Source: Gardnerella vaginalis
Lineage (GTDB): Bacteria; Actinomycetota; Actinomycetes; Actinomycetales; Bifidobacteriaceae
Reading direction: 5' to 3'
DNA length: 64,000 bases
Assembly (NCBI RefSeq): GCF_040427915.1
Contig: NZ_JBETXJ010000002.1
Location: 1,302,001-1,366,000 of the forward strand
How positions within the stretch are numbered: position 1 is the first letter of the stretch; each line of letters opens with the position of its first letter. Below the pieces are notes generated by a model that had not been told where the DNA came from, ran no database searches, and was given only the letters and a program-made list of their open reading frames with translations. Below are positions 27,037 through 36,581 of this stretch, piece after piece. Position numbers and translations under genes: made by a program.

Positions 27037-29673
27037 TCAAACATCACAATAAGCAACTACCCCGCGATTAATAAGTTTAGCTGCTTCATAAGCATTGTGC
27101 GCTAAAGAATCATCTACGTTAGGCAATATTTTCAAATATTCGCTAGCAACAGCAAGTTGATTAAGTAAGTCAATAAGTCTTTTTGCAAATCTGACAAAAT
27201 CACCACCCGTTATGTCAGTATTCTGCAATATGTCAAGTAAATCAGCACCCTGAGCCCAATCATAAATCATATCAATTGCACCAAAATCAAGAGGTCTTAA
27301 AGCATCAAGATGATTATTCAAGCACATATCACTTATACGAATAAATAATTCTTTCATCCTTAAAACTGTATTGAATACAGGCGCATTTAATCCTCCAGGA
27401 TACCTACGCGGCTCTCCCCCAACAGGACCTCTAGACTCGTACACTAATGCAGATAAACAAGACAATAATTGAATAGGTGTTAGATTATTAAAAATTCCTT
27501 CACAAATTGATTGAGCAAAAACAACATCAAGCTCGTTGTAAAGTCTACGAAGCAACTGACCCTTGTCTGTTAACACTAAAGCATCGTTCGTATTTTTTAA
27601 ATAATCTAATCTACAAAGGACTTCACAAATACTATCGAAACATCTTGCAACTGAGCCAGTGCGAGAATTATAGCGATCCTTAACCTGATTTAGTTCACGC
27701 ATTTCTCGAGCCCAATAATAACCCCAGTGTAAATGACCTTGAATATCTGGGCATCCTGCACAAGGATGGTTACGCTCCTCGTTGCGTAAAGTATCGATAG
27801 TTTTATCTAATTCTTTAAAAGCTTTAGTACGCTCAGTTTCACTAGCAAATATTGTATGCTTAAGTTTTCTACGCTGATCATGCTGAGCATCTTTAAGACG
27901 CATTCTAAGAGTCATAAACTCAGCAAAATCACCTTGAGTGCAATGAAATGCTTGTTCGTAACCACTAATAGCTTCTTTAAGATCTTCAATACGACTTAAA
28001 AGCCTTTGAGCAGAAGCATTGGCTTCCCATTGAGCAAAAGAACTACTTAGAGTTATGCGAGCAGTTTTAACATCACTATTATTTAGGAGATTAACAGCCA
28101 TGTTGAATGTAGGAACAAAGCTAGAATGAAGAGGATACACACGTTTACTAGACAATGATGCAGCCTTAGAAGGATCAAAATCATGATTGTCAATTAACAC
28201 TGCATGACCAATATCATCTATGCCACGTCTGCCAGCGCGACCAGTAAGTTGTGTAAATTCACCAGGAGTTAATGGAACGTGACCTGTACCATCAAATTTA
28301 ACGAGTTTTTCAACAACAACACTTCTCGCAGGCATATTTAAACCTAAAGCAAGAGTTTCTGTAGCAAAAATAACTTTAATAAGACCTCGTTCAAAAAGCG
28401 TTTCGACAATATGACGAAAAATAGCAATCATACCAGCGTGATGAGCTGCAAAACCTTGTTCAAGAGCATACCTAAAACGCTCAAATCTAAGTGCCTTTAA
28501 ATCGCTTTTGCTTAGCTTATTTTCCGCAATCATAGAATCAACTATTCTGCGGATTTCATACATTTCTTCATCGCTAGTAAGAGATAATCCAGCGTTTAAA
28601 CATTGTTGAACAGCCTGATCGCATCCAGAACGAGAAAAAATAAAATATATTCCTGGGAGCATATCAAGGTAATCAAGCTCATCTATAACAGCCCACCTTT
28701 TAGGTGTGTGTCTAACAGCAACTTCTCCCCTATTACTTTTAGATGAATTATCATATTTGTTAGAAAACTTGCCTTTTCTAAAACGTTTATTCGTATTACG
28801 ATAAGATGCTTTACGGCGTAAAGAAGCATTCTCCCATTGAGTGATTTTTCTTGTTAAGGCAAGATTCACATGATTAGTACTATTACCGTTTTTATCAACA
28901 TCATATAAGTTAAGTAGTTCAGGCTCTGTGCGTCCATCCTTTTGGATAATAACATGTCTTTCAAGTGGAACAGGACGATGCTCATCTACAACCAAATGTG
29001 TTTCTCCGCGCACAGAAGAAATCCATGCACTAAAATCTTCCACATTAGAAACGGTTGCAGAAAGACCAATAATCTTAACGCTCTGAGGAAGATGAATAAT
29101 AACTTCTTCCCACACAGCACCCCTGAATTTATCTGCAAGATAATGAACCTCATCTAAAACAACAAATCCAAGAGATTTAAGAGTAATTGAACGTTCGTAA
29201 AGCATATTGCGTAAAACTTCTGTAGTCATAACAACAATATCAGCTTCTGGATTAACCGAAGTATCTCCAGTTAAAAGTCCAACTCTATCTATTCCATAAA
29301 CTTCACAGAAATCATGATATTTTTGATTACTTAAAGCCTTAATAGGAGTTGTGTAAAATGTTTTAACTCCACGATTTACGCCTAGGAAAACGGCAAAATC
29401 AGCAACAACAGTTTTACCTGCTCCAGTAGGAGCTGCCACAAGAACATTATCTCCATTTTCAAGAGCATCAATGGCTTCAACTTGAAAATCATCTAAATCA
29501 AAACTTAAAGATTGTTCAAATTTTGCAGCCATAGATCGAGAGTGCTTAATAGTTTTCTTAAATGAATTAAAGCGCTCAGCTGGAGATAAAGGAATTTCAG
29601 AATCATTCTTGCAATCGTTTGAATCAACAAGAATATCATTTTTCTTTTTCTTGCGATATGACGTCTTAGACAT
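27037..29673 (-). CDS. helY: Ski2-like DEAD/DEAH RNA helicase, HelY
   Basis: 878 residues. Helicase motif I APTGAGKT near residue 80, motif II DEVH near 173, motif III SAT, and motif VI QLTGRAGRRGID near 480. A C-terminal DSHCT-type helical domain has a conserved PCAGCPD cluster around residue 640. It belongs with actinobacterial HelY proteins, related to Ski2/Mtr4, and is presumed to unwind structured RNA. In mycobacteria it sits at the end of pafB-pafC-tatA-tatC-helY. Here pafBC is upstream with one small membrane protein between. Confidence 0.92.
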   Translation of the reverse strand: MSKTSYRKKKKNDILVDSNDCKNDSEIPLSPAERFNSFKKTIKHSRSMAAKFEQSLSFDLDDFQVEAIDALENGDNVLVAAPTGAGKTVVADFAVFLGVNRGVKTFYTTPIKALSNQKYHDFCEVYGIDRVGLLTGDTSVNPEADIVVMTTEVLRNMLYERSITLKSLGFVVLDEVHYLADKFRGAVWEEVIIHLPQSVKIIGLSATVSNVEDFSAWISSVRGETHLVVDEHRPVPLERHVIIQKDGRTEPELLNLYDVDKNGNSTNHVNLALTRKITQWENASLRRKASYRNTNKRFRKGKFSNKYDNSSKSNRGEVAVRHTPKRWAVIDELDYLDMLPGIYFIFSRSGCDQAVQQCLNAGLSLTSDEEMYEIRRIVDSMIAENKLSKSDLKALRFERFRYALEQGFAAHHAGMIAIFRHIVETLFERGLIKVIFATETLALGLNMPARSVVVEKLVKFDGTGHVPLTPGEFTQLTGRAGRRGIDDIGHAVLIDNHDFDPSKAASLSSKRVYPLHSSFVPTFNMAVNLLNNSDVKTARITLSSSFAQWEANASAQRLLSRIEDLKEAISGYEQAFHCTQGDFAEFMTLRMRLKDAQHDQRRKLKHTIFASETERTKAFKELDKTIDTLRNEERNHPCAGCPDIQGHLHWGYYWAREMRELNQVKDRYNSRTGSVARCFDSICEVLCRLDYLKNTNDALVLTDKGQLLRRLYNELDVVFAQSICEGIFNNLTPIQLLSCLSALVYESRGPVGGEPRRYPGGLNAPVFNTVLRMKELFIRISDMCLNNHLDALRPLDFGAIDMIYDWAQGADLLDILQNTDITGGDFVRFAKRLIDLLNQLAVASEYLKILPNVDDSLAHNAYEAAKLINRGVVAYCDV

Positions 29674-29727
29674 AAAAAAGTTTAGTTCTTTCTTCTTAAA
29701 TCAGAATAATTTTAAGTTCGCAATTCA

Positions 29728-30093
29728 CTAAGATTCTTTTGACTCTTTAAAAATAGGATTATCAATATCTTCTTGACGCAACGACTTTGTATTCCAATTT
29801 TGCCAAATGGACTTATGCGTTTCTCTTATACGATTATGACGCTCATTAACCTTAATTCGAGTATGCTCGTATCTACGCGCTGCATCCTTTATAGGACGAG
29901 TGAATAGCGGACTTGTATCATTAGCTAAAGAATCATTATTGTCTTGAAGTCTTTCAAAGCAAGAAGAAACTTTTTCAAGAAAACTTGAAGAATTCTCAAA
30001 AATACTAAAAGCATTTCTAACAGCGAAAACAGTTCCGCAAGCAATCATACAAAGCATGAAAAGCGTAATAATAATCCAAATCCACCACGGCAT
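29728..30093 (-). CDS. Small single-span membrane protein between pafBC and helY
   Basis: 121 residues from the ATG at 30093, which follows the pafBC stop codon by one base and has a GGAG SD. Residues 1-25 are one hydrophobic segment (PWWIWIIITLFMLCMIACG). The rest is polar and helical with a basic middle (ARRYEHTRIKVNERHNRIRETHK). It occupies the slot of tatA/tatC in mycobacteria. It has an N-terminal anchor plus an amphipathic region, as TatA does, but lacks the Phe-Gly hinge, so I do not call it TatA. Function unknown. Confidence 0.75.
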   Translation of the reverse strand: MPWWIWIIITLFMLCMIACGTVFAVRNAFSIFENSSSFLEKVSSCFERLQDNNDSLANDTSPLFTRPIKDAARRYEHTRIKVNERHNRIRETHKSIWQNWNTKSLRQEDIDNPIFKESKES

Positions 30094-30094
30094 T

Positions 30095-32020
30095 TTAATT
30101 CTCCACAATAGGAGAATCGCTATGATCAACACTCAATTCACGTTGAGCACGAGCAATAATCATAGTCCGCAAAGTTTCTGGAGAAACGGCTTTGATATGA
30201 CGGGCATGAGCAATACAGAAAGCAACAAACCAAGAATCTGAGCAAACAGTCAAATGAACTTTAACGCCACTCCCACAAGGCTCAACCGTAGCACCCGAAA
30301 GACTCTTTAAGAAGTTTAAATCAGGTTCATCAGTGATAAAGCATGTTTGCGTACCATTGTCAAAACTCCACTTACGAAGTTCGCTAATAGGAACATCTGG
30401 AATTTCTACAGGGCAAACAGGCGCAATTACCTCTGCATGCTCAATGCGAGCAACGCGAAGAACTTGCCAAATTCTAGGCAAACCATTTGCCTTATTGATA
30501 GAAGTATCCTTCGCAACGAGATTACGTTTATCTTCTGGAGCCTGATTTTCGACATCAGTCCAAACTGCAACATAATAGACACCTTCATCAACAAAAATCT
30601 TAGAAGGTGCAACAACTTTCCTACGAGTTCTGCCCGCTCCGTCTGTATACTCCATGTCAATTAGAGCACCAGCATTAATAGCGCTACGAACTATAGAACA
30701 GTTTCTAGGCTCTACTTCATAACCAGTAAGACTCAGCCAAGGAGTTTCACCTGGACGCACATGCCTACGCAAACGCATATACAACGCCTTAGCCTGGTCT
30801 CTCTGTTCAACAGGAAGAAGCGGTGAATGAGCAAGATAATTAACTGATGCGGTCAACATGCTCATATACTGCTGAGAAACGCCAGCCAATCGCTCAAGCC
30901 CTAATGAATTTGTTGCAGAAACAATTCCTTCAGCTTCTAGCAAAGACCAATCAATATCGAAGAACTGACTACCAGCCATCTCTCCATCATCGGATACAGT
31001 CGTAAGAGTGTTGATATCTTTGTGCAAAATAGCAACAAACCTACGAAGTTCGTCTTCACTCTTTGGCTTGCCTATAAATCTAACAGCAAGCTCATCCAAT
31101 GGGAACTCTTCACCAAGATGTGCAGAAAGGAAGAGCATTAATCGAAGTCTGCGATCAACCTCACTTCCAGTTTGGAAAGATGCTTTCTTTTGGCGTGATT
31201 TGTCTGGCTCAGAGTCAGACAAATCCTGATTATCGTCAGAGCTATTTTGCGATAAATCGTCTTGCTCAACATAATCTTCATCGCAAGACACAAATTCCGT
31301 TGCAGCATTAAGTCTACGATGGAATGCATCTACTGCTTCTTGTGGGCTTACAACACAAGAACCTGGATGTTCAAGCACAAACATCGCTAAATCATCCGAA
31401 TCGGTATAAGCAACATTCAAATGCTCGCCATCAACATCAACTGTTGCAGCAAATCTACGCGAATCAATAACCTTAACTAACGCATCTGGGATTGTCTGAG
31501 TGCCTAAACCTGGAGCAATAGAATCAAGACCTAATCCAGGTATAGGAGTTTGAGGAACTCTCGGAGCTGTACGAGATGCAGAAGAATGCTGTTGCTCAAC
31601 TTTACGAGATTCAGAAGAAGAAATAGACATAGACCTAGCCAAATAATTGGCAGCAGCCAAAACAGGAAGTTCTTCTTGCTCGAAACGTATACGAACTCTT
31701 GGCTCATCGCCGAGCTGCAATCTATAAGATGCGAAATCTTGCCCTTCGGATTTGGAAGAATATTCTGGCTGTCTTGACTCAATTGCAATTCCCATAGCCG
31801 CAAGTTTTGCACGATCCCTTTGGAACTGCTTAGCAAAAGCTGCCTTAGCAGCCTGATCTGCAAGTTCCCCATATGAATCAGCATAAGCTTTAACTCGTTG
31901 TGCAATCTGACGCGAAGTCAGCCATTGTGGAAATGCGGAAGACAACACCGCGAGCACGTCTAGCTCATGTTTGCCCCACTTATCGGAAAAACGACGTCTT
32001 CCGTTACTTCCTTCTGCCAT
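30095..32020 (-). CDS. pafBC: WYL-domain transcriptional regulator, fused PafB/PafC type
   Basis: 641 residues, twice the size of a single Paf protein. Each half holds a winged-helix region and a WYL/WCX region: HTH near residues 15-90 (LTSRQIAQRVKAYADS), first WCX-like part near 180-240, a second HTH-like region near 290-370, and a second WYL near 440-500 (ALIDMEYTDGAGRTRRKVVAPSKIFVDEG). An acidic linker (about 245-285) joins the halves. In mycobacteria PafB and PafC form a heterodimer that drives the LexA-independent DNA damage response; fused forms exist in some actinobacteria. The effector is presumed to be single-stranded nucleic acid. Confidence 0.88.
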   Translation of the reverse strand: MAEGSNGRRRFSDKWGKHELDVLAVLSSAFPQWLTSRQIAQRVKAYADSYGELADQAAKAAFAKQFQRDRAKLAAMGIAIESRQPEYSSKSEGQDFASYRLQLGDEPRVRIRFEQEELPVLAAANYLARSMSISSSESRKVEQQHSSASRTAPRVPQTPIPGLGLDSIAPGLGTQTIPDALVKVIDSRRFAATVDVDGEHLNVAYTDSDDLAMFVLEHPGSCVVSPQEAVDAFHRRLNAATEFVSCDEDYVEQDDLSQNSSDDNQDLSDSEPDKSRQKKASFQTGSEVDRRLRLMLFLSAHLGEEFPLDELAVRFIGKPKSEDELRRFVAILHKDINTLTTVSDDGEMAGSQFFDIDWSLLEAEGIVSATNSLGLERLAGVSQQYMSMLTASVNYLAHSPLLPVEQRDQAKALYMRLRRHVRPGETPWLSLTGYEVEPRNCSIVRSAINAGALIDMEYTDGAGRTRRKVVAPSKIFVDEGVYYVAVWTDVENQAPEDKRNLVAKDTSINKANGLPRIWQVLRVARIEHAEVIAPVCPVEIPDVPISELRKWSFDNGTQTCFITDEPDLNFLKSLSGATVEPCGSGVKVHLTVCSDSWFVAFCIAHARHIKAVSPETLRTMIIARAQRELSVDHSDSPIVEN

Positions 32021-32272
32021 TGGTCCTCACGTATCGTTTCTTTTGTAGTTTCCTTCCATGCATAGAGAATCTGCGATTAATGTAAGACGCTAAATCCTCC
32101 ACACACACTTTATCTATTTTAATGGTGTTTTGCTATACGTGTGGACATTTTTAAAAAAACTCATGATTTTTCTTATTTTATTATTATGAAGGGTAAGAAA
32201 ACCCTTGAAAACAAGCCATTTCACACGCGACACGCCATAAATATTTTTTAATTCCCAAATTTCACACGCTAT
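32021..32272. other. 252-bp gap between pafBC and the UDP-glucose pyrophosphorylase gene
   Basis: It must hold the pafBC promoter. Visible structure is limited to an 11-base direct repeat ATTTCACACGC at 32218-32228 and 32259-32269 (41-base period, about four helical turns) and a weak GGGT/ACCC hairpin. No SOS-type box was found. Confidence 0.4.
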
Positions 32273-33700
32273 TTACACCCATTCATCTGGTTCAATACCC
32301 TGAGGTCCAACAAATTCCCCATTTGGAACGTAGCTCGGCTCTCCGGTATCTTCTAAAACAGCATCAGAGAACATAGAAACCTGATTTCCAAATGTCCAAT
32401 CACCACGAATAGTAACTGACTTTGCAGCAGCTAAAGCAGGTACTGAGTAAGGGAATCTTTCATTGAAATCATTGATATTTCGATAATAACGAGGATCAAG
32501 ATCAATATCTGGGAATATGTAGTTGCCATCCTCCATCTCATAAGAATCAGTAAGATGGAATCTGTCTGAACGCATTATAAACAAATCATTGGTTGTCTTA
32601 ACGGGTAAGAATCTCATTCTATCTACTTCTACACAAATAGCATCATTAAAAAGCGAGATTGCAGCGCCCATCGCAGTTTCCAGCTGAATAACTTTCTCGC
32701 TTTTTTCATTTGTAGGATCAATAGTTTTTCTATTGCAAATCACGGGAAGAGGAAGAACGCCATTGTATTCTTCCAACTTCTTTTGCAACGCGTCAACGCG
32801 AACCCAAATATTATTTGTATTAAAATAGGGATGTTTTTTAATACTTTGAGCACTTCTTCGATCTTCTGGATGAACTTGAGTCATTTCTCGAAGCATCATT
32901 CTTCCGGTTTCGAGATCTCTAACAATATGACCACCCTTACGATCTGCTTGAGTACGCTTAGCAACCTCAATCATTATTGAAGCACCAGTGTTTTCAAAAT
33001 GCTGCGCAAGAGTACGAGAAGGTCTAGCGCCTAAATTATCCGAATTTGAAATAAATAAATACTCAATACCATTTTTCTTCAAAACGTTTAACAATCCTGA
33101 TTCCCAAATTGTTGAGAAAATATCTCCATGACCTGGAGGACACCACTCTAACTCAGGATCTTCTGGATAAGAAACTGGCTCACAAGTTTCCTCTAGTAAT
33201 TTGGGTTCTTGATGCTGAATAATTTCAACAGGAATATTTTTTTGAGAAAATTTACGATTACGCTTCAGCACTTGTAATGTATCTTTAGATGTGCGGAAAG
33301 AGTTCATAAAAATAAGAGGTAAATCAACACCTAAGCGTTGACGTGCTGTAAGAACCTGACCGATTATTATATCTATAAATCGCATTTGTCGAGCTTTGTG
33401 CCTACGGACAGGTAACAAGGATTTTGCGCATGACAATCCCATAGATGTTCCCAAACCACCATTAAGCTTAATAAACGCTGTTTTTGCGAAGGCGTTTACA
33501 GCCTTATCATGATCAATAGTCTCATAAATTTCGTGAAAATTAGGAACACTCTTAATAGGCTCTACAGTATTTTCGCGAATAAATTCACCAGACTTATCAT
33601 TAATCCACGAGTCATAAAGATGCGCAAATTGATTAATCGCAATCTCACTCATACCTTGTTCGCGCATCTTTGCAGCGGACAATTCAAAAGTGTCGCCCAT
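32273..33700 (-). CDS. UTP-glucose-1-phosphate uridylyltransferase, UDPGP (UGP2-like) family
   Basis: 475 residues. The nucleotide-binding signature KLNGGLGTSMGLSCAKSLLPV near residue 78 is that of the eukaryotic-type UDPGP family, not of bacterial GalU. HQEPKLL-like and CPPGHGDIF near residues 165-195 and NSDNLGA near 220 are also family landmarks. It makes UDP-glucose from UTP and glucose 1-phosphate. Bifidobacteria use this family in the Leloir and lacto-N-biose/galacto-N-biose routes, consistent with the taxonomic call. Strong SD AAGGAGG. It is transcribed alone. Confidence 0.92.
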   Translation of the reverse strand: MGDTFELSAAKMREQGMSEIAINQFAHLYDSWINDKSGEFIRENTVEPIKSVPNFHEIYETIDHDKAVNAFAKTAFIKLNGGLGTSMGLSCAKSLLPVRRHKARQMRFIDIIIGQVLTARQRLGVDLPLIFMNSFRTSKDTLQVLKRNRKFSQKNIPVEIIQHQEPKLLEETCEPVSYPEDPELEWCPPGHGDIFSTIWESGLLNVLKKNGIEYLFISNSDNLGARPSRTLAQHFENTGASIMIEVAKRTQADRKGGHIVRDLETGRMMLREMTQVHPEDRRSAQSIKKHPYFNTNNIWVRVDALQKKLEEYNGVLPLPVICNRKTIDPTNEKSEKVIQLETAMGAAISLFNDAICVEVDRMRFLPVKTTNDLFIMRSDRFHLTDSYEMEDGNYIFPDIDLDPRYYRNINDFNERFPYSVPALAAAKSVTIRGDWTFGNQVSMFSDAVLEDTGEPSYVPNGEFVGPQGIEPDEWV

Positions 33701-33804
33701 TTAAGACAGCCTCCTTGTATGCATTATGTTTAATAGTTTATCTATTCAATCTATATGTTGCAAACAAGGTGAATTGATTTTATTACTAAACATTATTACT
33801 AAAC

Positions 33805-33850
33805 ATCAAAAAAATAGCGCAACAGGCGGAATCAAACCCATTGCGCTATT
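33805..33850 (-). terminator. Rho-independent terminator of the gluABCD operon
   Basis: On the minus strand AATAGCGCAA and TTGCGCTATT (33841-33850 and 33813-33822) form a perfect 10-bp stem with an 18-base loop, followed by a run of T. It lies 27 bases beyond the gluD stop codon. Confidence 0.85.
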
Positions 33851-33876
33851 ACTCATAATTAATCTAAAAATTAGGA

Positions 33877-34980
33877 TTAATCATGCTTTTTATTATTTTT
33901 ATCTTGGTTAGTATTTTGACTATCATCTAGATTCTCGTCACCAGTTTCTAGATGATGCTCATCGTAGCCTTGCAAGTAACGAGTACGACGCCAATGGTGA
34001 ATAGAAGCGTTTGTACCGCGGTGATGCACGTGGTACTTTCTAGGAGTTCCACCATACGGAAGCTCTTTAACTTCCTTAGCAACAGCAATTTGGTTCACGT
34101 TAGAAGGATCCATAATTGCGATTGGAGCAACAGGTTCTGGCTCTGTTGGAGCTGCAGTTCTGCTACTGAGCTTTGATGGAAGCCATTCAGCAAACCAAGA
34201 AAGCGCCCAGCAAATTAAGAAGTACACAATTGCAGCAACAGTCAAAGTTTGCAAAATGTTAAAGTACATTGATCCAAGTCGTCTAGATTCTTGGAGCAAA
34301 TCAGTGTACATAATGATGGAACCTAATGCAGTATCTTTTAACACAACAACAAGCTGAGTCACAGCTGCTGGGAGCATTGCGATGATAGCTTGTGGCATTT
34401 CGATTTGTGTTAAAGACTGATATTGAGATAGTCCAAGTGCCAAAGACGCTTCACGCTGACCGTTAGGAAGATTTCCAACGCCAGATCGAACTAGCTCTGC
34501 AACAACGGAACCGTTGTATAAAATTAAAGACAATACAACAGCCCAATAAGATGCACCATTTATTCCTGCAAACGCAAATCCTCGCCAAAGGAATATCATA
34601 AGCAAAAGCACTGGCACAGCGCGGCAAAACTCAACAACAACGGCAGAAATGCTGCGAAGAAACAGGTTAGGCAATAGTCTTAAAAGACCAAATAAAAGTC
34701 CAAAAACTATCGATCCCACAACGGCAAGAAGAGAAGCTTTAAGAGTCATCCACAATCCTGGAAGATAAAAATCAGTCCATGCCTCTGCTTCTACAGCAGG
34801 ATTCCACAAAGACCACGAAAGCTGGTTTTCACCTTCTGGAGGATTGCTAAGTCTTAAAAGCAAAGCAATAACAATAAGCGCAAACACAGCGCACGCGACA
34901 ATATTTGCAATGCGAATCTTCTTTAAAGCCTTAGGTCCAGGCGCATCAAATAACAGAGATTTTTCTTGTTTTTTTGCCAT
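33877..34980 (-). CDS. gluD: Glutamate-type ABC transporter permease, GluD-like
   Basis: 367 residues from the ATG at 34980, served by AGAAGG; a GTG three codons earlier is too close to that SD. The permease domain (about residues 25-275) has five to six membrane segments and the ATPase-contact EAA loop (GQREASLALGLSQYQSLTQIEMPQAI). Residues from about 280 onward form a hydrophilic C-terminal tail of some 85 residues rich in His, Arg, Asp and Asn, which is not part of the family. It is the last gene of the importer operon, starting 5 bases after the gluC stop. Confidence 0.92.
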   Translation of the reverse strand: MAKKQEKSLLFDAPGPKALKKIRIANIVACAVFALIVIALLLRLSNPPEGENQLSWSLWNPAVEAEAWTDFYLPGLWMTLKASLLAVVGSIVFGLLFGLLRLLPNLFLRSISAVVVEFCRAVPVLLLMIFLWRGFAFAGINGASYWAVVLSLILYNGSVVAELVRSGVGNLPNGQREASLALGLSQYQSLTQIEMPQAIIAMLPAAVTQLVVVLKDTALGSIIMYTDLLQESRRLGSMYFNILQTLTVAAIVYFLICWALSWFAEWLPSKLSSRTAAPTEPEPVAPIAIMDPSNVNQIAVAKEVKELPYGGTPRKYHVHHRGTNASIHHWRRTRYLQGYDEHHLETGDENLDDSQNTNQDKNNKKHD

Positions 34981-34985
34981 TTTTA

Positions 34986-35663
34986 TCACCTTCTAACCGC
35001 AAGCTTATTAGACAAATAAGTTGTGAAAATACCGATTGGAATAATCAACACAATATATCCGCACGCAAAAATCAAAAAGATTGGAACAATCAAATCTGCG
35101 TGCCTTTCAATCATCTCACTCATAAGAGTAGATGTTTCAGTTGCTACGGATGCAGCTGCGGCAACAGTAGAATTTTTAAGCAACGCAATAAAAGTGTTTC
35201 CAAGAGGTGCTACAGATCCGCAAAATGTTTGAGGCAAAATCACATTAAAAGCTGATTGGAAGAAGTTAAGTCCAAGCGCTCTACATGCTTCTGCCTGACC
35301 CAAAGGTACAGTATTTAAACCAGATCTTAAAGATTCGCAAACAAATGCTGCAGTGTAGAAACTCAAACCAGCTATAGCAAGCCAGAAGAAGTTTATGCTG
35401 AAAACAGTTGAGAAACCGAGCTTTAGCTGAGCGTATACGCCAAGAACCATAAATACCATGATTATAGTTAGAGGCATATTCTTAAAGAACTCAACATATG
35501 CGCTTGCAATAATGCGAAGCGAATGAATTGGGCAAATCCTCATCATAACTAAAATCACACCAAGAATCGTGGAAAATAGCACACTCCATAATGTGATTTC
35601 AATATTTACCAAGAATGCTCCTGGAATATTGTACGAGGTAAATAATTGCACAAAGTCTTGCAT
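34986..35663 (-). CDS. gluC: Glutamate-type ABC transporter permease, GluC-like
   Basis: 225 residues from the ATG at 35663. It overlaps the end of gluB by a few bases, and its SD GAGGAG lies inside the last codons of gluB, so translation is coupled. There are five membrane segments and an EAA loop near residue 145 (GQAEACRALGLNFFQSAFNVILPQ). It pairs with GluD as the membrane channel of a polar amino acid importer of the His/Glu/Gln class. Confidence 0.93.
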   Translation of the reverse strand: MQDFVQLFTSYNIPGAFLVNIEITLWSVLFSTILGVILVMMRICPIHSLRIIASAYVEFFKNMPLTIIMVFMVLGVYAQLKLGFSTVFSINFFWLAIAGLSFYTAAFVCESLRSGLNTVPLGQAEACRALGLNFFQSAFNVILPQTFCGSVAPLGNTFIALLKNSTVAAAASVATETSTLMSEMIERHADLIVPIFLIFACGYIVLIIPIGIFTTYLSNKLAVRR

Positions 35664-35664
35664 T

Positions 35665-36537
35665 TTACTCCTCCCCCTCATTTGGTACTGGCGGATTATA
35701 CTTTGCGTTTGGCTTAAAACCAGTTCCGTGCATGTTATCGTCTAAAGCCCTTTTCCATGAACCATTTTTAATCATGTCTTTAAGAGCATTATTAATGCGC
35801 TTAGCTAGCTTCGTGTTTCCTTTTTTAATGCCAATGCCGTAGTGTTCTTCAGTAAATGGCTTACTAACAAGTTTTAGTCTGCCTCTAGAAGCTGTAGCAA
35901 GACCGGCAAGAATAATATCGTCTGTTGTAACAGCGTCTACGATTCCAGAGAATAATGCCGTTGCACACTCCGCATAGCCAGGCTGTTGCATAAGTTGTAC
36001 TTTTGAAGAGTATTTCTCTTTAATAACTATTGCAGACGTAGAACCAGTTACTGAGCATAAACGCTTTCCGTCTAAATCATCTGGACCGCTTACTTTATGC
36101 TCATCTTTACGAACTAATAAATCTTGACCTGCAATAAAATATGGTCCTGCAAAAGAAACAGTGTTTTTTCTAGCATCTGTTATGGAATATGTTGCAACAA
36201 TCATATCAACATCGCCATTTTGAAGCATTGCTTCGCGCTGTTTTGAAGGCGATTCCTTCCAAACAATCCTATCTTCGGAGTAACCCAACTTTTTGGCAAC
36301 GTACTTTGCAACGTCTACATCAAAACCAACGTAGGTTCCAGACTTTTTAAAGCCAAGACCAGGCTGATCAAACTTAATACCAATTCGTATTACATCGTTG
36401 CGACTATTTCTACTGCAAGCAGTAAGAGGGAAAATGCAGCACATTACGCAAAGCATAGATAAAATTACACGATACGTGTGCCTTAATCCCAGTCTGCAAC
36501 GCTTACACTTAAGCGCAATATTGTGTAAATATTTCAT
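35665..36537 (-). CDS. gluB: Amino acid-binding lipoprotein of ABC importer, GluB-like
   Basis: 290 residues. The signal sequence is long, with a basic N-region to residue 23, a hydrophobic core, and the lipobox LTAC with the acylated Cys near residue 41. The solute-binding domain of family 3 follows: IGIKFDQPGLGFK, YVGFDVDVAKYVAKKLG, FAGPYFIAGQDLLV. By operon type it most likely binds glutamate or a related polar amino acid; the ligand is inferred. It is anchored outside the membrane by Lgt/Lsp processing. SD AGAGG. Confidence 0.93.
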   Translation of the reverse strand: MKYLHNIALKCKRCRLGLRHTYRVILSMLCVMCCIFPLTACSRNSRNDVIRIGIKFDQPGLGFKKSGTYVGFDVDVAKYVAKKLGYSEDRIVWKESPSKQREAMLQNGDVDMIVATYSITDARKNTVSFAGPYFIAGQDLLVRKDEHKVSGPDDLDGKRLCSVTGSTSAIVIKEKYSSKVQLMQQPGYAECATALFSGIVDAVTTDDIILAGLATASRGRLKLVSKPFTEEHYGIGIKKGNTKLAKRINNALKDMIKNGSWKRALDDNMHGTGFKPNAKYNPPVPNEGEE

Positions 36538-36581
36538 AACTACCTCTTAAAGATTTAAAAAATCGATACTAATGATTTAAA

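Noticed and set aside
29728..30093. Small membrane protein as TatA
   Set aside because: The anchor plus basic helix is suggestive, but the conserved Phe-Gly hinge and the adjacent amphipathic pattern of TatA are not present and no tatC is next to it.
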